This document shows positions 25,420 to 33,449 of a stretch of 48,089 nucleotides of DNA, piece by piece. The stretch is from Chloroflexota bacterium (GTDB lineage: Bacteria; Chloroflexota; Anaerolineae; Aggregatilineales; Phototrophicaceae), in contig VXLV01000078.1 of NCBI GenBank assembly GCA_009841405.1, positions 1 to 48,089 on the forward strand. The letters run 5' to 3'. Within the stretch, counting starts at the first letter, position 1. Every line of letters begins with the position of its first letter. The notes beneath the pieces were generated by a model. It ran no database searches and was not told the origin of the DNA. It saw only the letters and a program-made list of their open reading frames with translations. The position numbers and the translations under genes were made by a program.

Positions 25420-26931
25420 GTGGCGCAAGTCTCGCTCATCTCGGAGTTATGGCGCCGCTTCGCGATTATAGCGTTCATCTGCCTGTGCGCCGCGGCCGTC
25501 GACGCGCAGGCGGATACGGCTACGCCTAGTCCGGAGCCGTTTCGCGTTTGGTTCAGCTCCGTCGAATGGGATGCGATGCGGTTTCGGCTAGGCATGATTT
25601 CGCAAGCTTCGAGGCGGGTGCTGGTGACCTGCAGAGTCGAGGGCCCCGGTTCTTGGAGCGTCAATTGCCCGCCTAACTTTGAGGCGCACATTGCCCCGGT
25701 CGGGTGCGATGGCATTATCGAATTGAGGGCGGTGGCGGCGGAACACGGCTCTGTCCTCGCATCTGGCAGGACGCAATATACCTGCCCGGTACCCATGTCG
25801 ACCGGGACCGCGGCGTCAAGAACTCAGCAAGCAATAGCCATACAGACTCTGCACGGTCAATCGATAGGGGCGCTGGCCACGGTGGTGGCGACCTGGACGC
25901 CGACGCCTCAAGACACGGCCACGCCATCCGCGACGCCGACAGCCACGCCATCCGCGACGCCAACGGCCACGGAATCGCCGACGCCGACGGCCACCGAATC
26001 ACCGACGCCGACGGAAACCTCGACGGCGACTGAGACGTTTACGCCGAGCCCGACTAGTACGCCGTCGCCGACGGCATCGCCAACAGGCGCGCTTCAGCCA
26101 AGCGCCACACCTACAGTTACATTCTCTCCCACTGCCGCGCCGAATGCAGCCACGCAGGCGGCGCAGGCGCTATTCCGCCAGACGCAATTGGCTGAGGCGG
26201 CGACGCGGAATGCGCGGGCAAGATCGCTCGCGCGCAGCACAAACGACGCGTCGAGACCCCGCTCTGGTTTCAGCGCGACGCCAACCCGCGACAGCCGGCA
26301 ATTGCCCACTCCGACGCCAGACCGCTCGAATCGGCTCCCTGGCGTAACTGTGAGCAGCGAATGCCCTCGGATCCAGTACAACCAGTTGCGCCGCGCCAAT
26401 GTCGGCGTGGAATCGATTCTGGATTTGGGCGCGATGTCGGCGGTGGATATCAGGGGTCCGATTTGCGTTGACGCAGAGATTTGCATCGCGGGCGTCGGCA
26501 GGATGATTTTGCTGGATGCCGCTGAAACCCCGCAGGGGGAGTTACCTCTGGTATCTTATGCGAGCGATGGCAGGACCTGCGCACGGATCAACCGCGCGGG
26601 AACGGTGGCGCTGATGCCGGGCGAGCCGAGCTATCGCGTTGCGCCAACGGCGACGCTCCCGACCGGTTACTCCGCCAACAACTTCGAAAGAGCGAGCGGC
26701 GCCCTGATTCCAGATCGACCGGCGTCGATTGTGCCGCTCGAGAAATGTTGGATCGGGAGCTTTGACACGCTGAATATTCGCGCGCGCCCCGCCGGTCAAA
26801 TTGTTGGCTTGTATTACGGCGATGCGGTACCGGCGCTGGGCCGGACGCCGAACTGGTTCAAGATCGATTATCGCGGCAAGATAGGCTGGGTCACCTCCCA
26901 CTACGCCATCGTTTACGGCGACTGCGGTTAA
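25420..26931 (+). CDS. Exported Thr/Pro-linker protein with C-terminal SH3b domain
   Basis: There is no ATG near the beginning. The frame is open from TTG 25306, but GTG 25420 gives a signal-like start (WRRFAIIAFICLCAAAVDAQA) and is preferred. The 503-residue product has a small N-terminal domain. It then has a linker of about 65 residues built from TPT, SATPT and TESPT units (near 25890-26095), a coiled Ala-rich piece, and a Cys-containing C-terminal region. The last 60 residues (LNIRARPAG, WFKIDYRGKIGWV) form a bacterial SH3 domain, which usually binds cell-wall material. Export to the cell surface is inferred. The function is unknown and the start is uncertain. Confidence 0.75.
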   Translation: MAQVSLISELWRRFAIIAFICLCAAAVDAQADTATPSPEPFRVWFSSVEWDAMRFRLGMISQASRRVLVTCRVEGPGSWSVNCPPNFEAHIAPVGCDGIIELRAVAAEHGSVLASGRTQYTCPVPMSTGTAASRTQQAIAIQTLHGQSIGALATVVATWTPTPQDTATPSATPTATPSATPTATESPTPTATESPTPTETSTATETFTPSPTSTPSPTASPTGALQPSATPTVTFSPTAAPNAATQAAQALFRQTQLAEAATRNARARSLARSTNDASRPRSGFSATPTRDSRQLPTPTPDRSNRLPGVTVSSECPRIQYNQLRRANVGVESILDLGAMSAVDIRGPICVDAEICIAGVGRMILLDAAETPQGELPLVSYASDGRTCARINRAGTVALMPGEPSYRVAPTATLPTGYSANNFERASGALIPDRPASIVPLEKCWIGSFDTLNIRARPAGQIVGLYYGDAVPALGRTPNWFKIDYRGKIGWVTSHYAIVYGDCG

Positions 26932-26986
26932 GGCGCGCGCCGCCAATACTAATCCGACAGTTCAAACGCCCCGCGTACATCCGTAC

Positions 26987-26992
26987 TATAAT
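26987..26992 (+). promoter_or_regulatory. -10 element implying a leaderless integrase transcript
   Basis: A perfect TATAAT ends seven bases before the A of the integrase ATG at 27000, so transcription would start at or next to the start codon. No ribosome site is present. A TTCAAA at 26961-26966 is a weak, widely spaced (20 bases) -35 candidate. Confidence 0.5.
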
Positions 26993-26999
26993 CGTCGCC

Positions 27000-28115
27000 A
27001 TGGAGACAACGACTCGGCGTCCGTTGAACGCGTCCGATGCAAGACAATCGCCGTTATGGCGCGAAAACTTCAACATCCTCATGCCGGAAGCGCCCAATAA
27101 AGACGTACGCTCGCGGCTGAACTTCTACATCGACTGGCTGACGGCGCGGCGGCGAGCCTGGTATCAGCCGGATCTGCAAGCGTATCGCGACTACTTGCTC
27201 CACGAGCGCACGCGTACGGACAAGCGCGGCAATCGCAAGCCGGCTACGCTATCCGAGGCGACGGCGCTGGCGCATTTGGCGACCATCCGCAGCCGCTACA
27301 ATGCCCTGCTCACGCGCAGCAACGAAGCGCGCGATCGGCTGTTTGAACTGGCCAATCCCGATGCCAGCGAGGCCGAGCAGCAGGCGCTGGTCAACGAGTT
27401 TTTTGTGCGCATCGCCAACGATGTGCATCCGGCCAGCGCGCCGGTCAAACTGGTCGAGAAACAGGACAGCGCCGATAGCGAACACCTGCGCCTGAAGCCC
27501 TACCAGGTCAGCGCGCTGGTGCAAGCGCCCGGCATCTCCACGCTGCGCGGCCTGCGCGATACGGCGCTGATGACGCTGATGGTTTGCAGTGGCATCCGCG
27601 CGGCCGAAGCGGCCGCCCTGCGCGTCGACGACCTGCGCCAACGTCTCGGCGGCGAGCTGTCGCTGCGCGTGCGCGAGGGCAAGGGCGGCAAGCAGCGGCT
27701 CGTCCCCTACGGGCCGCTGGACTGGTGTTTGATGTACGTCGACGCCTGGCTGCGGGACGCCGATATCAAGGGCGGGCCTGTCTTCCGCGGCATCAGGCGC
27801 GGCGGCAAGAGCGTCCGCCCGCGCGGCATCGGCGCCTGGACCGTCAACGACATCATGAACAGCTACCCCATCAGCATCGATGGCGCGCTCTGTTTAGTAA
27901 AGCCGCACGACCTGCGCCGCACTTACGCGCGCAACGCCTACGATTTCGGCATGGATTTGGAGCGCATCCGCCAGAATTTAGGGCATACCGGTTTGCAAAC
28001 GACGCAGACCTATATCGGCGCGCTGGACGGGCGGGACCGGCATCCGCCCAATATGTTCAGCCCGCCGCATGACCGGCAGAGTCTGGCGCTGCTGACAGGC
28101 AAAGCGATTGGGTAG
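27000..28115 (+). CDS. Tyrosine recombinase / phage-type integrase
   Basis: The 371-residue protein has an N-terminal SAM-like core-binding region (about residues 35-150) and a complete catalytic domain. R200 lies in SGIRAAEAAAL, a Lys in the EGKGGKQR hairpin, H303 and R306 in PHDLRRTYA, H329 in LGHTGLQTTQ, and the nucleophile Y338 in TYIG. The active site is therefore intact. It is longer than XerC/D, and no prophage, tRNA or obvious attachment site lies nearby. It appears to be leaderless. The WD40-like gene begins nine bases after its stop, which suggests one transcript. Confidence 0.93.
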   Translation: METTTRRPLNASDARQSPLWRENFNILMPEAPNKDVRSRLNFYIDWLTARRRAWYQPDLQAYRDYLLHERTRTDKRGNRKPATLSEATALAHLATIRSRYNALLTRSNEARDRLFELANPDASEAEQQALVNEFFVRIANDVHPASAPVKLVEKQDSADSEHLRLKPYQVSALVQAPGISTLRGLRDTALMTLMVCSGIRAAEAAALRVDDLRQRLGGELSLRVREGKGGKQRLVPYGPLDWCLMYVDAWLRDADIKGGPVFRGIRRGGKSVRPRGIGAWTVNDIMNSYPISIDGALCLVKPHDLRRTYARNAYDFGMDLERIRQNLGHTGLQTTQTYIGALDGRDRHPPNMFSPPHDRQSLALLTGKAIG

Positions 28116-28124
28116 GGTAGGGCG

Positions 28125-29627
28125 ATGAGAATAATGCTGACGGTCTTGCTGCTGACAGTCTGTCCACTGTTTTCGTTAGCACAAGACGGGATTTATTGGC
28201 CCGAGCACGAGGGCATGTGGGGCGCGCGCTGGAGCCCGGACGGCAACTACATCGCCACCTGGGGCGAGAGTCCGCTGGTGCGGATTTGGAATGATCACGA
28301 CGGCTCGCTGGCGCTTGAGCTTGACCACAGCGCGTTGGCATTTGAACTGCCTAATGGCGAAGCCCGGCTGAACACAGACAGTTTCAGCATTCGTGGCGTG
28401 ACGTGGTCGGAAGATTTGCGGCACATCATGACTTATGCGCAACCTGAAAGTTATTGGCTTAACTTTTTTCTAGTTGTCTGGAAAGCCGATACGGGTGAAT
28501 ACGTTTACGCGCACTCATGGGGAATACAGTACTATTACACGCGGGATTACCTCGTCGGTCACGAAGTTGTTCAAGAAAACGTGGTTGCAGCCGTTTGGTA
28601 TCGCGACGCGATGTCATTTATCGACATCAATCCAGCATCAGCTTCGGTCGGGAAAGAACTTGCAAAGATCCAATTCGGCGAGTTGGCTACGTTCTGGGAG
28701 GTGCTCTGGAACGACCAGCGTGGCGAAGCACTGCTGAAGCTGCGAAACGACTGGAAGGACCCCTGCGAAAACTGCGAAGTCTTCTTCAAACTATATGACA
28801 CCAATATGAACTCGGAATCGTTCGGCGAGTTCTTATGGCAAAGGGAAGTATTCGAAGATTCGCGTTCTTTTGTCTGGCCCAACGAGCACGACTTGCTAGC
28901 GCTACAAGTCGACGATCGAATGGAACTATGGAATCTCGACCGAGATTCTGCGCAATTTGGCACTATGTTGCTAGACATCAGCCGCGAAGGCAGCGCATTT
29001 CATACAGCGCTCTATGATGATGTGTCCAGTCGCTTTGTGATAGCGGAAGTCGAGGTCGTTCGTGGCGATGAGCGTTCAGAAACTCGCATACCGTTTCTGT
29101 GCCTTAGAAATGATTGCGAATTCAAGATTATTGTTTTGGATTTGGACGAGAAATCGCCGACGTACGGCCGTCCCGCTCGAGAAATTAGGCAAACATACAA
29201 GATCATTCTTGCCCATGATGGCGTCGCCGAAGATTTCAACCGTGTCAATTTGAACCTATCTAAGACGCAAATTCATGTGCGTTCCGCTGAGAAGATTCCG
29301 GATACGTGGGGTGATATCGAATTCATTTATACGGCATACGATCTGGTGACCGGAGACGTTGTAGAGCCTAAGGACATAATTTCAAGGTCTAGACGGCGGT
29401 ATCCATTCGCGCATGACTATCCGCGAATCGATTTCGATCATGGCTTTGATGAATGGTTTTGGAGCACCAATGTCAAGGACGTTCATCCTTCTGGATCGAA
29501 AATCATTGTGCATATGACAAGCAATGACGCCTCGGGCGACCCGGGCTGGTGGTACATCCGTAACATTGATACGGGCGAGTTCTTTTACCCGCCTGATACG
29601 TGGCGGGAACAGTGGGGCGAAGGTTAG
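28125..29627 (+). CDS. Exported WD40-like beta-propeller protein of unknown function
   Basis: The 500-residue protein starts with a typical signal peptide (hydrophobic residues 4-18, LSLAQ before the mature part). The first blades are recognisably WD40-like (MWGARWSPDGNYIATWG then VRIWNDHDGSLALEL). Later parts are more divergent and rich in Asp, Glu and aromatic residues. By eye the DNA becomes clearly AT-richer after about 28440, while the first 300 bases resemble the neighbouring GC-rich genes, which suggests a foreign or chimeric origin. TAGGG precedes the ATG, nine bases after the integrase stop. A surface or periplasm-like location is inferred; no enzymatic motif is visible. Confidence 0.72.
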   Translation: MRIMLTVLLLTVCPLFSLAQDGIYWPEHEGMWGARWSPDGNYIATWGESPLVRIWNDHDGSLALELDHSALAFELPNGEARLNTDSFSIRGVTWSEDLRHIMTYAQPESYWLNFFLVVWKADTGEYVYAHSWGIQYYYTRDYLVGHEVVQENVVAAVWYRDAMSFIDINPASASVGKELAKIQFGELATFWEVLWNDQRGEALLKLRNDWKDPCENCEVFFKLYDTNMNSESFGEFLWQREVFEDSRSFVWPNEHDLLALQVDDRMELWNLDRDSAQFGTMLLDISREGSAFHTALYDDVSSRFVIAEVEVVRGDERSETRIPFLCLRNDCEFKIIVLDLDEKSPTYGRPAREIRQTYKIILAHDGVAEDFNRVNLNLSKTQIHVRSAEKIPDTWGDIEFIYTAYDLVTGDVVEPKDIISRSRRRYPFAHDYPRIDFDHGFDEWFWSTNVKDVHPSGSKIIVHMTSNDASGDPGWWYIRNIDTGEFFYPPDTWREQWGEG

Positions 29628-29667
29628 TTGCAATAGGCTCGAATAAATTCGCGGACGACAATAGATG

Positions 29668-30411
29668 TCAAGCGCTGGCAGCCGCCTCGTCCGCGGGGAT
29701 CTCCAGTTCGATGGCCTGTTTGATCAGCGCGCGGAAGGACGGCTCCGGCAGGGCGCCCGGCTGCATGAAGATCAGCTTGCCCTGCTTGAAGACGGCGATG
29801 GTGGGGATGCTGCGAATTTGAAAGGCCTGGCTCAAGCCGGGGTTGGCGTCGGTATCGACCTTGACCACGCGGATTTGCCCGGCGAATTCACCCGCCAGCT
29901 TTTCGAGAATCGGGCTCACCTGGCGGCAGGGTTCGCACCACTCGGCCCAGAAGTCGACCAGCACCGGCAGCTCATGCGAGGCCTGGATCGCTTCCTGCTC
30001 GAAGGTGGCGTCCGTGATGTCCAGCGGCTTGTCCAGCACAATCGCTTTTTCTTCGGCGGCGGCCGCTTCGCGCTGCTCCGGCGGCAGGTCGGCGGCGATG
30101 GCGTCTTGTAGCTGCGCGATGTAATCGGGCAGGTCAGTCGCCCAGGGCCGGGAACGCCGGAACAGGATTTCGCCGCGATACAGACCGATCAGCAGCGACC
30201 GATTCTGATAGTCGAAGCGCTGGCTCAGGCGGTTGAATACGGAGGGATCCACGCGCCCGAAGACGATGCCCGCTTCTTCATCGGCGGCTTTGTCAAAGGC
30301 CGTCTTGAAGTCGCTGCGAAGTATGTCGTTGCCGTTGGAGATCAATACCAACGCGGCCGACTGGCCGATGTACGAATTGAAGTTGCTGTCCGTGAGGGTT
30401 GTGATTGGCAT
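29668..30411 (-). CDS. Tandem thioredoxin-fold protein with one active CEPC site
   Basis: The 247-residue protein (ATG 30411, preceded by AAGGA) contains two thioredoxin-like domains. The first, residues 1-110, has a plausible thioredoxin fold (DSNFNSYI, RVDPSVFNRLSQRFD) but no CxxC. The second, residues 135-240, is canonical, with VDFWAEWCEPCRQVSPIL carrying C159-EP-C162, VKVDTDANPGLSQAFQIRS, and the cis-Pro in SIPTIAVF. No signal peptide is visible. It probably acts as a thiol-disulfide reductase or redox chaperone like the CnoX family, which also combines domains. It lies 66 bases after the DUF5615 gene on the same strand. Confidence 0.92.
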   Translation of the reverse strand: MPITTLTDSNFNSYIGQSAALVLISNGNDILRSDFKTAFDKAADEEAGIVFGRVDPSVFNRLSQRFDYQNRSLLIGLYRGEILFRRSRPWATDLPDYIAQLQDAIAADLPPEQREAAAAEEKAIVLDKPLDITDATFEQEAIQASHELPVLVDFWAEWCEPCRQVSPILEKLAGEFAGQIRVVKVDTDANPGLSQAFQIRSIPTIAVFKQGKLIFMQPGALPEPSFRALIKQAIELEIPADEAAASA

Positions 30412-30477
30412 TTGATGTCCTTCTACGCAATTGCGGAATGGCGAGAGGCTCGACTGCACTCACCATAACGAGTCTGT

Positions 30478-30828
30478 CTAAACCAGTCTGAGATACTCAA
30501 CACGATTCCGCATATCGTCTTGGCTGTAAGTTTCGTGCATCCAGGTAAGGAATCTCACCCATGTGCCGATTGAACGCCGGTCCTTTCGCGCCCCAAAGAC
30601 TATGCCGGAATGAAATGCCACATTCTTGATCAAGTCAAAATAGTCATCATCCAAGGTGCAAAGTACCCGTCTCATCTCAATGGCCAGTCGCAGATGATGG
30701 CTGTCGGAGCGGCCCTTTAGTCGCAGGCGTTGAACGGTTATGGTATCGATTCCTCTTCGGTTCAGTTGCTCGGCTATAGCGACGGGCATCAATTCATCGA
30801 GGTAAAATCGGAGTCTTCGGTCTTCCAT
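30478..30828 (-). CDS. DUF5615 PIN-like protein (putative toxin)
   Basis: The 116-residue protein matches the DUF5615/Mut7-C PIN-like group. FYLDELMPVAIAEQLNRRG places the first acidic residues, and VLCTLDDDYFDLIK holds the Asp cluster typical of PIN-type metal sites. LIKNVAFHSGIVF is the following strand. PIN domains are RNases, and this family is commonly encoded beside DUF433 proteins as an apparent toxin-antitoxin pair. It overlaps the DUF433 gene by 35 bases. Nuclease activity has not been shown for this protein; the assignment rests on family resemblance. Confidence 0.85.
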   Translation of the reverse strand: MEDRRLRFYLDELMPVAIAEQLNRRGIDTITVQRLRLKGRSDSHHLRLAIEMRRVLCTLDDDYFDLIKNVAFHSGIVFGARKDRRSIGTWVRFLTWMHETYSQDDMRNRVEYLRLV

Positions 30829-31093
30829 AGCCCATCTTGAAGTGCTTCTCGAAGTTCTCGTCTTGACGTTTGATGTCTTCGTCTATCGCCGCCTTGTTGT
30901 GCGCATAGTATTGAAGCGCAGCATCGACCTGCTCAACGCTTAAGTCAAAATCCTCCGCGATTTCTTCAGGGCTGTATTCAAGGTCAACCGCTGTCACGAT
31001 ATCAGTAACGCGGATGCCCGTGCCTTCAATGCAGGGACGCCCCCCGCGGACACCGGTCTTGCGCGTGATGCCGGGCGTTGTCTTCTCGTTCAT
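30794..31093 (-). CDS. DUF433 domain protein (putative antitoxin)
   Basis: The 99-residue protein carries the DUF433 core GGRPCIEGTGIRVTDIV followed by the winged-helix-like EYSPEEIAEDFDLSVEQVDAALQYYAHN and an acidic, basic-ended tail. DUF433 proteins resemble small HTH antitoxins. ATG 31093 was chosen over 31102 because GGAG lies nine bases before it, while it directly abuts the other ATG. The 35-base overlap with the DUF5615 gene implies tight coupling. It is likely the DNA-binding, autoregulating partner. Confidence 0.87.
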   Translation of the reverse strand: MNEKTTPGITRKTGVRGGRPCIEGTGIRVTDIVTAVDLEYSPEEIAEDFDLSVEQVDAALQYYAHNKAAIDEDIKRQDENFEKHFKMGYGRPKTPILPR

Positions 31094-31150
31094 CAATCCC
31101 ATCTCCGCAAACCTGTCAGAACATAAGCCGCAGCAGTCTGCGCTTCTTCG

Positions 31151-31384
31151 CTATCCGGTGGGCTGCTCAATGGACGGGGATTTGGCTTTTTCTTCTTGTT
31201 CGCGCTCGGCGGCGATTTCGGCGTCAATCTGCGCCAGAAACTCGTCGCTGAAATCGGCGATGACAGTCGGATTGCCGTCATCGTCGTACTGGGTGATGCG
31301 ATAGGTGCCGGGCTTGGCTGTGCCTTGGGCAATTTCAAGCGCCTGTTTGAAGCTTTCCTCAAGTCTTTTTCCGTAGTCGCTCAT
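31151..31384 (-). CDS. Small acidic hypothetical protein upstream of the DUF433/DUF5615 pair
   Basis: I do not recognise this 77-residue protein. It is highly charged, with a helical start (KRLEESFKQALEIAQG), a strand-like middle (TYRITQYDDDGNPTVIADF) and an acidic helical end. Support for coding comes from GGAG about ten bases before the ATG, a plausible promoter upstream and its position 57 bases before the DUF433 gene on the same strand. It may be a third member of that module. A competing 89-residue frame (31093-31362) is Ser/Pro/Lys-biased and looks like a shadow. Confidence 0.6.
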   Translation of the reverse strand: MSDYGKRLEESFKQALEIAQGTAKPGTYRITQYDDDGNPTVIADFSDEFLAQIDAEIAAEREQEEKAKSPSIEQPTG

Positions 31385-31407
31385 AGTGCCCAGTCTCCGT
31401 GTCGCTC

Positions 31408-31436
31408 AGTGTACACTGTTGCAGCGCCCAGTGCAA
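31408..31436 (-). promoter_or_regulatory. Weak promoter candidate for the 77-residue ORF and toxin-antitoxin genes
   Basis: On the minus strand TTGCAC (31431-31436), a 17-base spacer and TACACT (31408-31413). The -10 is good and the -35 matches only in part. It lies 23 bases before the ATG at 31384. Confidence 0.35.
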
Positions 31437-31499
31437 TCGTCCGACAGCATTGCCGGGCGCTATCTCAATAGACCTGGCTAAATTTACCCTATGGATTAC

Positions 31500-31592
31500 G
31501 CAGGCGACTCGGCTAGTCGCCCCTACGATGTCTCCGTCCATTGTGGAAAAGCGACGAAATCTCAGTGCTTTCTGTGTTCTCTGTGGTTAGAT
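31500..31592 (-). repeat. GTAGGGGCGA hairpin copy and CACAGAG-type run
   Basis: A diverged 27-base copy (31500-31526, arms GCAGGCGA and TCGCCCCTAC) is followed by a short reverse-oriented CTGTGTTCTCTGTGGT run (about 31572-31590). The pairing of both repeat families in the same gap mirrors 21528-21593. The remainder of 31385-31643 shows no gene. Confidence 0.75.
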
Positions 31593-31643
31593 TTCAGCTT
31601 TGTCTTATCGTCAGGTCGGTTGTCGACTGTGCAACGAGCGCCC

Positions 31644-33449
31644 CTATCCCGCCAGGCGCTCGATGTACTCCAGGCTCTGATGCCGGAAGTATGAATCGTA
31701 GAGCGTGGCGTAGTGGCCGCCATCGGCCATCAGCGAGTCATGCGTGCCCGACTCGATGATCTCGCCCTGCTCGAGCACGATGATGCGGTCGGCATGCTGA
31801 ATCGTCGACAGCCGATGCGCGATCACGATCGAGGTGCGGTCGCCCAGCAGCGTGTCCAGGCCTTCCTGGATGAGCGTCTCGGTCAGCGGGTCGACGCTGG
31901 CTGTCGCCTCATCCAGGATGAAAATCGCCGGGTCTTGCAGCAGCACGCGCGCGATCGCCACCAGCTGCCGCTGGCCCATCGACAGGTTGGCGCCGCGCTC
32001 GCCCACCTGGGTTGCCAGCCCCTCCTGCAGGCTGACCAGCCAATCGCCGCGCCCCACCTGATGCGCCACTTCGACCACTTCGTCGTCGCTGGCTTCCGGC
32101 TTGCCGTAGCGGATATTGTCCATCACCGTGCCATCAAAGAGGAAAGGCGTCTGCGTCACCACGCCCAGCTGCGAGCGGTAACTCGACAGATTAAAGAGAC
32201 GGATGTCTTGACCGTCAATCAACAGTTGGCCGCCCTGATATTCGTAGAAACGGCTGATAAGCTTGGCAATGCTTGACTTGCCGGAGCCGGTATGCCCCAC
32301 GAGCGCCAGCGTTTCGCCCGGCCGGATGCGCAGGCTGAAATCCCGAAGCACCTGCTCGCCCTTGTTGTAATGGAAGTCCATACTAACAAATTCGATCTCG
32401 CCGGCGACGGATTCCACGGTCTCATCCGCCTTCTGCTTGACCATCGCTTCGGCGTCGATCAAGGCGAAGACCCGCTCCCCCGCCGCCAGGCCCAGCTGAA
32501 ACTGGCTCCAGAAGGACGAGATGCTGGTCAGCGGGAACCAGATCATGCCCATGCCCTGTATGAAAAGGAACCACTCGCCTGCGGTCAAGACGCCTTGCTG
32601 CGCCATGTTGATGCCGAACCAGACCACCGCCGCCACGCCCACGCCGGCGATAGTAACCAGGATTGGGAAGATGCTGCCGAATACGAAGCCGTTGATCTTC
32701 TCGACCTCGTACGATTCGTGATTCACTGTCTTGAATTCGTCGTAAATCATCTGCTCGCGGCGGAAGGCCTTGGCCACGCCGATGCCGCTGATCGACTCCT
32801 GAATGTGCGCGTTGACCGTCGCCAGCTGCCGCCGCGAATTGGTCACCGTGCGCCGCGCCACCGTGCGAAACTTCAACGCCGTGAAGACGATGAAGGGCAT
32901 TATGGCAATCAGCACCCAGGTCATGTTCACATTGACCGTGAACAGGTAGATGATGAGGAGAACGACCAACAGCAAGCGGCTCATTAAGTTGATGCTCAAG
33001 CGCACGGTTTCCGAGAAGGCTTGCGTATCAGACAGCACGCGGCTGACCACGCGGCCGGTGGAGTACTGATCATAGAAGGACATATCGCGCTCGGTCACGG
33101 CATGAAAAGCGTCCTCGCGCAAGTCAAAGGTGACATCGCCGACCGCCTCCGCGGACAGCCACTGCCGGATCATATTGGCGACCCAGCCGGCGCTGGCGGC
33201 GACTCCCAGAATGACAGCCGTGCCGATCGGGTCGAAGGTCTCCGGCGAAAACTGCAGCTGGTCCAGCGCTTGGGAAACTACCACTGGCAGTATGAGGTCC
33301 ATCAGTGAGCTGAGAAAGACCACCCCGCCCACGACCAACATCTTCCAGAGATGCGGCCTGAAATATCCCAGAATGCGCTTGACCAGCGCCCAGTCAGAGT
33401 ATAGACGGTCGTAATCTTCGGCAACCAGGCCGTCCATGATGAAGCCCAT
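31644..33449 (-). CDS. ABC transporter, fused permease-ATPase, heterodimer subunit with consensus Walker B
   Basis: The 601-residue half-transporter has six membrane helices in the first 330 residues and a nucleotide-binding domain with Walker A GHTGSGKSSI, Q-loop VTQTPFLFDG, signature LSMGQRQ, Walker B FILDEATASVD and H-loop IAHRLS. The catalytic Glu is present, but the signature deviates from LSGGQ. Its ATG overlaps the stop of the preceding ABC gene as TAATG, supporting this start and coupled translation. Together the two form a type IV (B-family) exporter for drugs, lipids or peptides; the cargo is not inferable. Confidence 0.93.
   Translation of the reverse strand: MGFIMDGLVAEDYDRLYSDWALVKRILGYFRPHLWKMLVVGGVVFLSSLMDLILPVVVSQALDQLQFSPETFDPIGTAVILGVAASAGWVANMIRQWLSAEAVGDVTFDLREDAFHAVTERDMSFYDQYSTGRVVSRVLSDTQAFSETVRLSINLMSRLLLVVLLIIYLFTVNVNMTWVLIAIMPFIVFTALKFRTVARRTVTNSRRQLATVNAHIQESISGIGVAKAFRREQMIYDEFKTVNHESYEVEKINGFVFGSIFPILVTIAGVGVAAVVWFGINMAQQGVLTAGEWFLFIQGMGMIWFPLTSISSFWSQFQLGLAAGERVFALIDAEAMVKQKADETVESVAGEIEFVSMDFHYNKGEQVLRDFSLRIRPGETLALVGHTGSGKSSIAKLISRFYEYQGGQLLIDGQDIRLFNLSSYRSQLGVVTQTPFLFDGTVMDNIRYGKPEASDDEVVEVAHQVGRGDWLVSLQEGLATQVGERGANLSMGQRQLVAIARVLLQDPAIFILDEATASVDPLTETLIQEGLDTLLGDRTSIVIAHRLSTIQHADRIIVLEQGEIIESGTHDSLMADGGHYATLYDSYFRHQSLEYIERLAG

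Noticed and set aside
25890..26095. Regular repeats resembling a CRISPR array or minisatellite
   Set aside because: They are in-frame codon repeats for a Thr/Pro linker inside the exported protein gene, with no unique spacers.
27000..29627. Prophage or integrative element around the recombinase
   Set aside because: No capsid, relaxase, replication or excision genes and no tRNA or paired attachment sites were seen nearby; only the recombinase itself is supported.
31093..31362. 89-residue frame overlapping the small acidic ORF
   Set aside because: It is Ser/Pro/Lys-biased and without motifs; the 77-residue frame has the better ribosome site, promoter and composition.
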